This document shows positions 38,712-48,000 of a DNA stretch of 64,000 nt, piece by piece. The stretch covers positions 34,860 through 98,859 of the forward strand of contig WMKK01000011.1 in assembly GCA_012295225.1 (NCBI GenBank), read 5' to 3'. Position 1 is the stretch's first letter; every line of letters starts with the position of its first letter. The notes below the pieces were generated by a model, which made no database searches, had not been told where the DNA came from, and saw only the letters and a list, made by a program, of their open reading frames with translations. This DNA is from Ostreococcus mediterraneus (Eukaryota > Chlorophyta > Mamiellophyceae > Mamiellales > Bathycoccaceae). The translations under genes and the position numbers were made by a program.

Positions 38712-41700
38712 CTAAGCCTCGACGGCGTCTCCGTCGTTTTCAAGCATCGCGTGCTCGCCTGCGGATACGACAACGCCGCTTCCGACGTTGGTTTTAACAA
38801 CCTTGTCGACGACATCGAATAAGTGCGCGGTGGCGGAGTCGGCTTGCGACGTGAGCAACACCGTACGTTTGGGCAACGCGCGCAAGAGGGACGTTACCCG
38901 CGCGATGCCTTCGGCGTCGAGATGTTGTAAAACTTCATCGAGCACGAGTGTATCGCACGCTACGCCGCATCGCTCGCTGGCGAGATCGGCGTAGGCAAGA
39001 GCGAGGGCGAGTGCCGCGCGTCGACGTTCACCGCCTGAGAGTTGGCGAAGTGTTCGGGAAATTAAGCTTCCATCTGGTCTTCGGGCGTGAATGACGCGCT
39101 CGATGCGTTCGGCGGCGCTCGCGCTCATCGTCGATGCTTTGGTCCTCTTTCCCGACGCGGTCGCGCTCTCAGTGTTGACATCCTCACCGTCACTTCCTTC
39201 GCTGTCGTCGTCTGCGACGAATCCCGCACCCGCGGGCCGTAATTCGAGTGTCAACGCGCCACCCGTGAGCGCGTCCATGTATTGTCCCACTCGAGCGCTT
39301 AAATCTCCGAGCGCGCCTTCAAATAAATAGCTCTGAATCCCTTTCGTGCTAAACGCCGAATCCGCAGCTTGTGCGGTGGCTAAAACGTCTTTGGCGTCGT
39401 CTAAAGTCTTTACGCGCGCTTCGAGGGATTCACCTTCGGACGTGAGTTGGCGTTCGAGCTCTTCGATCGCGCTGGCGTGCGGATTGGCGTGCGCGCCGAG
39501 CTTGTAGTCTTTAAACTCTTGCACGCGCCGCGCGGCGTCGCGTCCAGCACGTTCGCCTTCAGCGATGGCATCTTCGGCGCTCGCGACTAACAGCCGAATG
39601 GTTTCTGAGTCCGTGACGTCGATGTCGGCGTCATTTGAAGATAACACCGTCTTTGTCGCCATCATCGACGACGTCGCCTTCGGTCGCGCCAGGAGCTCCG
39701 GGTCGAGACCACGCAGTACACCAGATGACGATGCCGGCGACGTTAATTCGCCTGACATCGCGTGCACGGGCGCTATGGCGTCTTCTATAGACATATTATT
39801 CGCGCGTTCGAGCGCGTCCTCTGGCGCCGACCGCGTCAACGCTTCGGCTCTCGTCAACGCGCTTGCAATTAAGCTCAACGCTCGTTGTGCGTGCCTGAGC
39901 GCATCCGTCGCGCTCGCACTGACGCTCGCCGCTGACTCTGCGCGCATACGCTCAGACTTGCGCGCCAATGTGGCGGTTTCGTTCAATTTACGACGTTCAT
40001 CCGACGCTTTGCGAAGTGCCTCTGCGGCGGCTGCTCGAGCGTCAATGGCTTTGCCGTGCGCCAACGCCGCGGTGCGCGCGTCTTCTTTTAATTTTACCAG
40101 TGTTTCTTTGTGGTGCTTGGGATCTATGGGCTGTAAGCATCGATCACACGTGCCCACGCCGGTGTGCTCGTGCGGTTGGTTGCCGTTATTGGCTGCGCCA
40201 ACGCCCGCAAACATGCCGACGGCGGCGTGCGCTTGCATGCCCAACGCCCGCGCGCTCGCTTCTTTGGCTTGTAAATCTCTCAAAATGTCATTCAAGCGCT
40301 CAATATCGCGCTCGATGGCGACTAATTTACCCTCAAGCTCAGTTTCTTTCTTGTCGAAGCGCGCAGCCGCGCCTTCAGCGTCACGTCGTGCGCCATCGAG
40401 CGCGCGTTCGGCGTCCCGAGACGCCGACTCGAGCGACATTCGCGCATTATATAATCGATTGACGTAATGGTTTGCGAGTGATAATCGCTTAATGAATATC
40501 GTCGATACCGCATTAGTGCTCGCCTCAAGGGTACTGAGTTGACGGGCGTGATTATCATCCCATGAATCGCGTTCTACCGTCGCGCGTTCGAGACGCGCCC
40601 GCGTTCGGGAAATGTATTCCTCTCTCGCCTTGACTTCAGCGACGATCGCGTTGACGTTCGTGCGCGCCTCACTCACGCGCTTGCGCGAGATATCTTTGGC
40701 TTTTGTCCACGTGTCTGCTTCGACGAGTTTCCCAAGTGCAGCTTTTAACGATGCGTCGTTGGCATCGAGTAACGCGCCGACGGTGTGCTGGCCGTGAAAC
40801 GTCGTATTCGCGATGACGTCGGCGCCGATGTCATCATTAATCCCTTGTTGAGTCAGTTTCGCCTCAGCCATCGTTTTTTCTTCGTCTCCGATGGCATACT
40901 TCAAACTCACGAGTTTGGTCTTGTTCACCTTGCGCTCGACCCAGAACGGAGTGCCGCCGTTTAAAAATCCTTCGAGGCGCACTCGGCCGAATTTCGCGGC
41001 GTCGTTCACGACGTCTGATTTCGTCAAAGACTTCCCCGAACCACCGCCATCGATGCGCAAGTCGCTTTGCCCAGTCAAAGCCCACATCGGAGACATTACA
41101 AGCGTAGTTTTCCCCGCACCGTTGGAGTCTGAACACGTGTCTGTTCTGTTTTCACCAACCACGACGCACACGCCTCGCGATGCCAGTGGGTACCGCGTCG
41201 CCGCTTGAAACGTCCCAAATCCTTCAACTTCGACAGNGTCAAACGACACAGTGATACCGCTTGACTGTCGGCGCGTCACTGGCGCATCATCACTAGCGGC
41301 AACTTCTTGTAATACGTCGCGTCCGAACGCGCTGACGTTTGGCGCCATGTCGCTCGCCGTCGCGTACGCGTCGAATAATCCCGCCGGTCCGAGTTCCTCA
41401 GCGCGAGGAATACGCGCGGGCATTTCTTTAGCTACATAGCACACCTCAACGACGTAGCCCTGTTCGCGAGCTTGTCTCACCGCGGACGGTACTGCGTCGG
41501 ACACCGCGTCCATGGCTTCGATTGGAATCGTCCATCGGATGACGTCGCCCGGTTTCGCCAACGGCGGCACCGCGGCGTCGGCGCCGTCGACGGCGAAATG
41601 CTTCGGACCAATGTCGAGAGTAATACGCTTGTGATCGCCTTCGGTCCACGTTTTAGTATCCAAAATCAGCAATTCCTTCGTCTGTCCCGCTTCAGACCGC

Positions 41701-42650
41701 GAGACTTCGTACGGGGAGCCCACGTAGGTGATTTTTGTGTTTGGCACCACGTGCGGCTTGTGATAATGTCCCGTGTACGTATTCGCGCCACCAAACAATG
41801 CCGGATCCAAACCATCTCGGGCTTGAAAAGTCTCATTCATGGACGCCCCGACGACGTCTGCGTGGCAAAATATTGCGTTGAACTCGCCACGACAATCCTG
41901 AATTGCGCGCTTTAATACGTCGGCGTTGCGTCGGTACGGCAGCCACAACGCTCCGTTGTACAACGTCGGGCCATCAAATACGAGTATATTCGCATTCGAC
42001 GCCGCGAGCGGCGTGAGCGCGTGAGAATAACCACCCGCAGTGACTTGGTCGTGATTCCCAGGAATCATAATCGTCGGCGCCGTCCACCTAGTGCTCGACA
42101 TTAACGCCAACGCTTCGTTCAACGGTTCCACGGGAATAGCTCCGCGCGCGTGCCAAAAGTCCCCCAAGAATAACACCCCCGCCCGCGTCGCCACGGCTTC
42201 ATCGTGTACCTTCTGCAACACCTCCTTACACGTCTCCATCGTGCGTTTACTGACGTGTAAATCGCTAAACACAATCCAACGCTCGACGGCGTCGTGCGCG
42301 GGCGACGCCGACGCCAACCTCTCCACGACATCCACACCACTCTCCGCGCTCGCCTCCGCTTCCGCCGCCGCCGCGCGCGTCACCCCCGCCGCCTGAAGAA
42401 CACTCGACGCTCCGTGCCCACGTCCCGCGCGCCGCACCCGAGGACTCGCCGCTGCCCGCGTGCCGTACGATTGATTTTGGATTAATCTTCTCCCGCCAAA
42501 ATCACCATCACCATCACGAACGACCCCTGAGGCGCGCGCGCGCGCGCTCCGCGAGAACGCCGACGCACCGCTCGCATCCAGCAGTGCGCGTGCGGCGCCG
42601 ACGCGGGACGACGTCGCCATTCGCGCGCTGACGACGACGACGCGGCGCAT
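38712..42650 (-). CDS. SbcD-SbcC (Mre11-Rad50-like) fusion protein, likely organelle-targeted
   Basis: One 1,312-residue chain joins a nuclease and its SMC-like ATPase. From ATG 42650 (or 42620, MATSSRVGAARALLDASGAS) the leader is Ala/Ser/Arg-rich and acid-poor, as in transit peptides. The calcineurin-like nuclease has FSDLHVS (about residue 126), LGDFWHARG, PGNHDQ, FCHADV and TGHYHKPH. The ATPase half has Walker A NGAGKTT (about 510), a long coiled coil with a zinc-hook CDRC (about 835), signature LSGGERRR (about 1202) and Walker B LVLDEVLQHLD (about 1230). In bacteria SbcC and SbcD are separate proteins cleaving hairpins and blocked DNA ends. The gene is distinct from eukaryotic MRE11/RAD50. 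One ambiguous base (41236, residue about 472) falls at the junction of the two halves, so it should be resolved before the fusion is taken as fact. Confidence 0.9.
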   Translation of the reverse strand: MRRVVVVSARMATSSRVGAARALLDASGASAFSRSARARASGVVRDGDGDFGGRRLIQNQSYGTRAAASPRVRRAGRGHGASSVLQAAGVTRAAAAEAEASAESGVDVVERLASASPAHDAVERWIVFSDLHVSKRTMETCKEVLQKVHDEAVATRAGVLFLGDFWHARGAIPVEPLNEALALMSSTRWTAPTIMIPGNHDQVTAGGYSHALTPLAASNANILVFDGPTLYNGALWLPYRRNADVLKRAIQDCRGEFNAIFCHADVVGASMNETFQARDGLDPALFGGANTYTGHYHKPHVVPNTKITYVGSPYEVSRSEAGQTKELLILDTKTWTEGDHKRITLDIGPKHFAVDGADAAVPPLAKPGDVIRWTIPIEAMDAVSDAVPSAVRQAREQGYVVEVCYVAKEMPARIPRAEELGPAGLFDAYATASDMAPNVSAFGRDVLQEVAASDDAPVTRRQSSGITVSFDXVEVEGFGTFQAATRYPLASRGVCVVVGENRTDTCSDSNGAGKTTLVMSPMWALTGQSDLRIDGGGSGKSLTKSDVVNDAAKFGRVRLEGFLNGGTPFWVERKVNKTKLVSLKYAIGDEEKTMAEAKLTQQGINDDIGADVIANTTFHGQHTVGALLDANDASLKAALGKLVEADTWTKAKDISRKRVSEARTNVNAIVAEVKAREEYISRTRARLERATVERDSWDDNHARQLSTLEASTNAVSTIFIKRLSLANHYVNRLYNARMSLESASRDAERALDGARRDAEGAAARFDKKETELEGKLVAIERDIERLNDILRDLQAKEASARALGMQAHAAVGMFAGVGAANNGNQPHEHTGVGTCDRCLQPIDPKHHKETLVKLKEDARTAALAHGKAIDARAAAAEALRKASDERRKLNETATLARKSERMRAESAASVSASATDALRHAQRALSLIASALTRAEALTRSAPEDALERANNMSIEDAIAPVHAMSGELTSPASSSGVLRGLDPELLARPKATSSMMATKTVLSSNDADIDVTDSETIRLLVASAEDAIAEGERAGRDAARRVQEFKDYKLGAHANPHASAIEELERQLTSEGESLEARVKTLDDAKDVLATAQAADSAFSTKGIQSYLFEGALGDLSARVGQYMDALTGGALTLELRPAGAGFVADDDSEGSDGEDVNTESATASGKRTKASTMSASAAERIERVIHARRPDGSLISRTLRQLSGGERRRAALALALAYADLASERCGVACDTLVLDEVLQHLDAEGIARVTSLLRALPKRTVLLTSQADSATAHLFDVVDKVVKTNVGSGVVVSAGEHAMLENDGDAVEA
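41236..41236. other. Single ambiguous base
   Basis: One N lies within the linker between the nuclease and ATPase halves of the SbcD-SbcC frame (sense context SFD-X-VEVEGF). Confidence 0.99.
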
Positions 42651-42702
42651 TGTGTCGACTCGAGTGTTCAAAAGAATCTTCGCCTGACACCGCGCCGCGC
42701 GA

Positions 42703-43788
42703 ATGGTGGCGTCGAAGGCGCGTCGCGCGCGCGGTGCGATGGATGACGACGACGACGACGACACACGACGCCGTTTGGGTGCGAGCGCGCCGTCGACGGC
42801 GCCGTCGACGTCGTCGCGAGCGCGGGTTGAGCTCGACGTTGGGACGCTGTCGCTCGCCCACGCTGCGGATGAGCTCAAATACGAATTAGAGCGCGCGCTC
42901 GACGCGATACGCGCGCGGGACAGACGTATTCGCGAGCTAGAAAAGCGCGTCGACGCTCGAGAGCGCGAGCTCGGGGATGTGCTCGCGGTGCGCGACGAGA
43001 CGGCGGCGCGCGCGCGGGAGAGAGAGGCGACGGCGGCGGTTGAGCGGGACGTCGTGCTCGCGAGCGTCAACGCGCGCGCGCGCGCGGCTGCAGACGAGAG
43101 AGATGAAATATACGCGCATTATTTCGCCATGCGACGCGCGTTGGAGGCGTGCGAAGGCGAACTCGAGGAGTTGAGGCGGTTTAAGATGGAATATGAACGC
43201 GACCGTCGGGACGACGCGGCGGTTCGAGCCTTTGCTGACGCTCATATTCTGCGTCGCGCGCTCGTAAAATGGACGACATTCGTGAGTTTCAAAATTAAAC
43301 TGTGTGATTTCGTGCGCGCGACGCGCGAGCGTCACCAGAGGAACATTTTGGTGCGCGCATTTGCGGCGTGGCGCGCGCGAGCGACGACGCGTCGGTTTGT
43401 CCTCGCGGCTCAAAGGCGCGTCGATGAACGCGCACTCCAGCGCATTCTCGTGCACTGGAGCCTCGCCGTAGAGATGTCGCGCACTGGTGAAGTCGCGCTG
43501 ATGCGCCGCATGTTGCTTCGTTGGCGAGACGCGGTAGACGCCGCGAAGTGTGAAACGGAGAGCCGGGACAAAATGTTTACGCACTTTGCCGAACGCGCGA
43601 TGATGACGTTCGCCAGGGCGCGTCGACGTCGTACGATGGCGAATGTGTTTCACGCATGGCTCATAACGACGTCGCATGCGAGACGGGCAAAAGTCGTGGC
43701 GTTGGAGTTGCTCGCGAACGAGCGCCGGGACGAGAGCGTCGCTCGATTGAAAGCGCAGCAGAGGAAAACGAGACACCTACTCGAGTAG
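42703..43788 (+). CDS. Sfi1-like Trp-repeat protein (putative centrin-binding)
   Basis: The 361-residue protein starts at ATG 42703 (or Met 13 at 42739, MDDDDDDDTRR). Residues of about 55-165 form a charged coiled coil. The C-terminal half holds at least five helical repeats with an aromatic/Trp pair spacing: LRRALVKWTTF, LVRAFAAWRARA, LQRILVHWSLAV, LMRRMLLRWRDAV and MANVFHAWLI. This matches the Sfi1 repeat (Leu-Leu-x3-Phe/Leu-x2-Trp), each copy of which binds one centrin at spindle pole bodies and centrosomes. The repeat number is low compared with Sfi1. Its ATG overlaps the 5' side of the divergent SbcD-SbcC gene by spacing (53 bp between ATGs). Confidence 0.7.
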   Translation: MVASKARRARGAMDDDDDDDTRRRLGASAPSTAPSTSSRARVELDVGTLSLAHAADELKYELERALDAIRARDRRIRELEKRVDARERELGDVLAVRDETAARAREREATAAVERDVVLASVNARARAAADERDEIYAHYFAMRRALEACEGELEELRRFKMEYERDRRDDAAVRAFADAHILRRALVKWTTFVSFKIKLCDFVRATRERHQRNILVRAFAAWRARATTRRFVLAAQRRVDERALQRILVHWSLAVEMSRTGEVALMRRMLLRWRDAVDAAKCETESRDKMFTHFAERAMMTFARARRRRTMANVFHAWLITTSHARRAKVVALELLANERRDESVARLKAQQRKTRHLLE

Positions 43789-43951
43789 AAGTTTAGGACG
43801 CCGCGGCGCGAACCGTCGTCGGTCGTCGACCTAGTCGTGTGAATTGAGGATGATGTTTTGCATATATGTGTTTTATATAATGATTGAATGGTCTATTCGG
43901 CGCGCGTGGTCTATTCGCCGCGGCGGGACACGAATGGTTGCGGTGAAGACG

Positions 43952-44941
43952 TTACGTCGACTTGAGTCCGCCGCTCGTGACGATGAGCTTGCGCGGGCGG
44001 TTCAATACGCACTGCGTGCCGCACGCTTGGCATTTGTGCTCAAACTCCTCAAGAGGCTTCTCACCACCAAAGAATTGCTTGATTGGCATCTCGCAGCACG
44101 GGCACTGGCCCTTCAAGATCTCTGCGTTTTGCAAATTGGTGTAGTTGACCAACTTGTACGTGAGCCCGGCGGCGATGGTAATCGCAAACCCGAGCGAGAG
44201 CGCCGCCGGAAGCTTGACGCCAACGAGACCCAACAAGATACCCGGCGCCAAGCCAATGAGCAAAGGCGCGGTGCCAAGCGCCGCGTACATGCTCAACACC
44301 GACCCAGTGTCGCTCTCCAATTCTGGAGACGTCTTGCTCAACGTGCACGTCGCCCCTCGCATGCCGACGTCGATTCCTAACTTGAGCATATCCTTGCTCA
44401 ACAATTCAAACTCCGCCTCATCCAGTAATTGCTTACCCTTGGTGTACAACAACAATGCCGTCACCTCGGTGCGCTTCCCCGCAGCCTTCACGCGTCGCTT
44501 AAGCTCTTCGTACTTGTCGTCGTCTATGATCTTTTCCCCGCGCGAGTACGAAATCGCCGCTTGCACGAATTCAATCTCATACCTTCTCAACGTCGGGAAC
44601 CCCGAACCTTGCCAGTTCAACTCCTCGCGCAATCGATCATACTGTTCATCATTCAACGTGAACTTCCCACCGTTATAGTAGTTCCACAGCGCGTCGACGT
44701 ACATCAATTCCAAATCCGCGAGCGTGCACGTCGAAGGGTCATCGATCGAGCAATTCGGCCCCACGGTGACGTTCGGCGTCTCATCCCCGGTCGCGCGCGT
44801 GCGAAACATGACCGCGCGATCCATACGCTTGGTCGCGTGCGCGGCGCTGGCGGCGCACGCGCGGCGCGTCACCGCGAACGACGACGATCGCGGCGCTTTG
44901 GTCCCGACGATCGCGCGTTGGGCGCTCATCGTCATCATCAT
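43952..44941 (-). CDS. PGRL1-like thylakoid membrane protein
   Basis: From ATG 44941 (MMMTMSAQRAIVGTKAPRSS) the protein has 329 residues with a Ser/Ala/Arg-rich leader typical of a chloroplast transit peptide. The mature part has NCSIDDPSTCTLADLELMYV and DALWNYYNGGKFTLNDEQYD, close to the PGR5-like 1 block (CNVDDPNKCQLQDFELMYVDALW). Hydrophobic segments (about residues 217-265) are followed by CPCC and CQACGTQC, equivalent to the redox-active Cys pairs of PGRL1. PGRL1 works with PGR5 in cyclic electron flow around photosystem I. The part between the two blocks is diverged from land-plant PGRL1, so a paralogue is possible. A telo-box lies about 195 bp upstream. Confidence 0.82.
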   Translation of the reverse strand: MMMTMSAQRAIVGTKAPRSSSFAVTRRACAASAAHATKRMDRAVMFRTRATGDETPNVTVGPNCSIDDPSTCTLADLELMYVDALWNYYNGGKFTLNDEQYDRLREELNWQGSGFPTLRRYEIEFVQAAISYSRGEKIIDDDKYEELKRRVKAAGKRTEVTALLLYTKGKQLLDEAEFELLSKDMLKLGIDVGMRGATCTLSKTSPELESDTGSVLSMYAALGTAPLLIGLAPGILLGLVGVKLPAALSLGFAITIAAGLTYKLVNYTNLQNAEILKGQCPCCEMPIKQFFGGEKPLEEFEHKCQACGTQCVLNRPRKLIVTSGGLKST

Positions 44942-45441
44942 GATGACGCGTGCGGACGACGACGGCGGTGCGGCGCGGCGTGTGGAAGCGTGCGGCGCGA
45001 GAGAACCGTTCGCGAGGCGTGCGTGCGCGGGTCGCGGCGGACGATGGGCGCGAGGCGCGGTGTGCGGGCGCGCGCGCGCGCGGCGCTTATCCACATCCTT
45101 CTAGGGCATACCCTGCGGAAAAAGAACGAAGACTAGGGTTTAAGACTATGTTAAGGTGTACTTTCTGCTATATAGAGTTTATCTTTGTAGTGGTGTGATT
45201 TCATCAAAGTATATTGATTTTAAGACTGCTATGTGCGTGATACATGTGATCGGAGTAGGGGTCACGGTGGTCGGACGCCGTCGGCGGGCGCGCCGGCGTT
45301 CGCCCGCGCGTCGGAATCGCGCGCGACGCGCGCTGTATTGGTGATTGTGGAGTGCTAACGTTGAGTAAATGTAATTATACGGGGGTTGTGTGTATCGTGC
45401 GTGTGTGGAGGTGTGATTGTGTGTGTGTGTGCAACGGCGTA
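44942..45441. other. Intergenic spacer with telo-box and GT-rich stretch
   Basis: No supported gene is present. It holds the promoter side of the PGRL1-like gene, including TAGGGTTTA at 45134-45142, and a GT-rich stretch (about 45385-45431) at the 3' side of NF-YC. Confidence 0.55.
45134..45142 (-). promoter_or_regulatory. Telo-box upstream of PGRL1-like gene
   Basis: The plus strand reads TAGGGTTTA, i.e. TAAACCCTA in the direction of the downstream minus-strand gene, about 195 bp before its ATG. It is the same element as the inverted pair at 34134-34155. Confidence 0.45.
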
Positions 45442-46191
45442 TCAATGCGGCGGCGCGTCGGGCGGGGCGGGCGTCGGACGAGCGACGGCGCTCGTGGGTA
45501 AGCCACCGATGTGCGCGGCGGACGCTGGAAGGCTACCAACGCCCGGGAGTGCTATGCCAGCGTCGAGACTATTCGCGGCGGCGGTGGTGGTGGCGGTGGC
45601 ATCGCCATCGTCGAGTCCGCCGCCCTCGGTCGGCTGGTCCTCTTCGCGAGGCACGATGTCGACCAAAAAGTCAAAAATATCCGTCTTTGTAATCGCCGCC
45701 GCAATGTCGTTTCGATGCAACGTCCGTCGTTTACCCTCCTGACTATGCACCCACGCACGCATGGTGAGTTCTAGGATAAACATCTCGCACGCCTTGGCGA
45801 ATAACACCGGCGCTTCGCTAGAAATCATCCGCACGTCTTCGTCGCTCTTCATAATCTTTTTTATCCGCGCCAACGGCAGCAAATGATTTTTAAAATCCGT
45901 CGTTTGCTGTATCTCCTGCATCTGTTGCCTCCAAAACATCCTCAACTGCGTATTCTGTGCGGCATACATAGGATTCACCGCTACCGCGGCTTGATTCATC
46001 GATGAATACGCCGCGATTTGCGCTTGGTGTTGTCGCAGCTGCGCGTCGTAGCGCTCTTGAAACTCGCGCGGGGACAGCGGCGCCACGCCCGGCATCATCA
46101 CCGGCATCGCCGGCATGCCCGGTACGCCCGCGCTACCGCTCGCGTACGATGGGCCAGGCACCATAGGCGGCGCATTCGGGGGATCGCTCAT
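45442..46191 (-). CDS. NF-YC: CCAAT-box-binding factor subunit NF-YC (HAP5)
   Basis: The 249-residue protein from ATG 46191 ([20 protein letters not shown]) has a Pro/Met-rich N terminus, then a conserved NF-YC histone fold at about residues 100-190. Key stretches are [40 protein letters not shown] and [24 protein letters not shown] pairs with NF-YB, and the dimer recruits NF-YA to CCAAT promoters. The C terminus is Gly/Ala/Pro-rich. Upstream there is a TACTAAC-like branch sequence and a GACAG acceptor just before this ATG, so a further 5' exon is possible (see 46263-46466). Confidence 0.94.
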   Translation of the reverse strand: MSDPPNAPPMVPGPSYASGSAGVPGMPAMPVMMPGVAPLSPREFQERYDAQLRQHQAQIAAYSSMNQAAVAVNPMYAAQNTQLRMFWRQQMQEIQQTTDFKNHLLPLARIKKIMKSDEDVRMISSEAPVLFAKACEMFILELTMRAWVHSQEGKRRTLHRNDIAAAITKTDIFDFLVDIVPREEDQPTEGGGLDDGDATATTTAAANSLDAGIALPGVGSLPASAAHIGGLPTSAVARPTPAPPDAPPH

Positions 46192-46262
46192 GCGTCTGTC
46201 GTACGAATCAATGTCAAAGAACGAAACAGTTAGTAGTTGGGCGAAGACTTTTTTGAGCGCGC

Positions 46263-46466
46263 TCAGGTCGAGGGCAATTCGCTTTCGCGTGCCTCGCATC
46301 GCGCACACGTCGTCACCGTCGCCGCGGTGAGGCCGAAACCGTCGCGCGACGACTCGTCGTCCATATCGTCGCTCGCGTCGGCGCTTCGGCGCGCGTCGCG
46401 GCTGTCGTCGTCGTTCGCGGGGATGCGAATTCGCATTTGAACGACCATTTGATTGTGCGCATCCAT
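46263..46466 (-). CDS. Short ORF or first exon of NF-YC
   Basis: A 67-residue frame from ATG 46466 ([20 protein letters not shown]) is acidic and ends [22 protein letters not shown] donor at 46308 would join residue 53 in phase to an acceptor ending at 46196, 4 bases before the NF-YC ATG. The intron would be 113 bp with an ACTAAC branch site about 33 bases from its end. Either this is the true 5' exon of NF-YC or a separate short or upstream ORF. Confidence 0.4.
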   Translation of the reverse strand: MDAHNQMVVQMRIRIPANDDDSRDARRSADASDDMDDESSRDGFGLTAATVTTCARCEARESELPST

Positions 46467-46557
46467 CGACGACAGTGTGCGCCGCTGTGGCGCTCGAGCG
46501 TGATCGTCGATCGAGTGAACGCGCGAAGGGGTGGTGGTGCCGTACCTGCGTGCGCGT

Positions 46558-46559
<2 letters not shown>

Positions 46560-46592
<33 letters not shown>
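46560..46592. repeat. (GTC)n trinucleotide tract
   Basis: An eleven-unit pure repeat in the divergent spacer between NF-YC and the secreted-protein gene. Confidence 0.95.
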
Positions 46593-46701
46593 CGCGTGGG
46601 ACAGTGGCGTGTTACACGTCAGCGACTGAGGCTGATAGCGCACACATTTGACGCGTGTATCGATGTGCGCTGGTCCTTCGCGCGCGCAACCGCGCCGGGA
46701 A

Positions 46702-47238
46702 ATGGTTATTTTAGCAATTTCTGTGGCGTGTGCGTGGTCGGCGCGCGTCAGCGTCGCGGTCGGTACGGATGATGGCGCCGCGAACCCACCGCGCGCGCGC
46801 TCTGATGATGGGACTGGGACAGCGAATCGTCGATTACTCGACGATGGCGGCGCCGATGCGGTTGAAAACGCGGGAGGAGTTGATGACTTGTATACTGGTG
46901 CGCTTGATGATTGGGTGCGAGTGGGATTCGGCGCCAACGCGCAGGCGGCGAACGCGGTGTCGAACGGCGCGTTGTTCAGAATGCCATTCGGCGTGGTCGC
47001 CGTTCCAAAATGTTACCCGAATGATTGCGTCGCGCGCGAGAATCTGCTGAAGCGAACGCCCGCTAAAGGGTGGCAACGTAGGCGCGATGAAATCTTGCGC
47101 ACGGAGGCGATCGAAGAAACGCGCGCGCGCTGGAGAGACACTCTGGAGCTCTGGTCGATACTCCCGATGCGAGACTCCGACGGCTTTGCGCGCGCCAATG
47201 ACGACAGCGAGAGCGACGACAGCGAGTTGCCGATTTGA
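46702..47238 (+). CDS. Small predicted secreted protein
   Basis: From ATG 46702 the 178-residue protein begins with a good signal peptide (MVILAISVACAWSARVSVAV). An upstream in-frame ATG at 46663 would put 13 residues before it. The mature part is Asp/Gly/Ala-rich at first, then has a compact central region (GALFRMPFGVVAVPKCYPND) with one Cys pair (CYPNDC), a helical segment and an acidic Ser tail (NDDSESDDSELPI). No known family is recognised. It ends convergently with the BAT2-like gene 88 bp away. Confidence 0.6.
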   Translation: MVILAISVACAWSARVSVAVGTDDGAANPPRARSDDGTGTANRRLLDDGGADAVENAGGVDDLYTGALDDWVRVGFGANAQAANAVSNGALFRMPFGVVAVPKCYPNDCVARENLLKRTPAKGWQRRRDEILRTEAIEETRARWRDTLELWSILPMRDSDGFARANDDSESDDSELPI

Positions 47239-47326
47239 CGCACATGATGAATAAGAATAACAAAATCGCATTACCCTGCTATGGTTGGTAGGAATATTTA
47301 ATGATCGCTCTACTAAACGCTTTACG

Positions 47327-47969
47327 TTATTGCTGCGCGCCGCCTTGGCCGTTCGCGGCAACGGCGCGTCCGCGCGCGCCTCCACGTGAACCGCGACGAC
47401 GCACGGGCGCTGGCGCGTGTGCCGCATCTTTATTCTCGGCGAACGATGCTAAGTCATCCGTTGAGCCAAACTCGGCGCCGAGTGACGCCGGTAAATCGTT
47501 CAGTCGAGCGCTAAGTCGCTCAACATCCGATGGCATGGCTACGGCGGTAGCGTCGTCGCCATACGTCCCAGTGGCGCTATATAGCGTGTCGACGGGATAC
47601 GCCACTGGCGCACTCCCGATATATTGCGTCAGAGACGCATCCGGTTGCCACATCGGCGGCGCAGCTTGTGGCGAGTACCCGTACTGCGCGTACCCGCCAG
47701 GTACGTATCCATGGTACGTTGGTGGCGCAAACGTCGTGAATAAACGCGCGCTGTCCGCGAACGCGTGCACGTACCCGCCCGGTACCGGTACGTTTGCGGC
47801 GCCGTAGCCAGCATACGGTTGTCCGCCCCATCCGCCGTCGGGCGCCAACGCTGCCGCCATACCGTCGTCGTCATACGTTGCCACTTTGCCGTCTTTCGTC
47901 GTGCGCAGTGCCCGGCGTTCTTCGCGCTCGCGCACACGTCGACCACCCCTACGCTTGCGTGCTTTATCG

Positions 47970-48000
<31 letters not shown>

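Noticed and set aside
42651-43070. 140-codon upstream extension of the SbcD-SbcC frame
   Set aside because: It is antisense to the Sfi1-like gene and Ser/Arg-rich without conservation.
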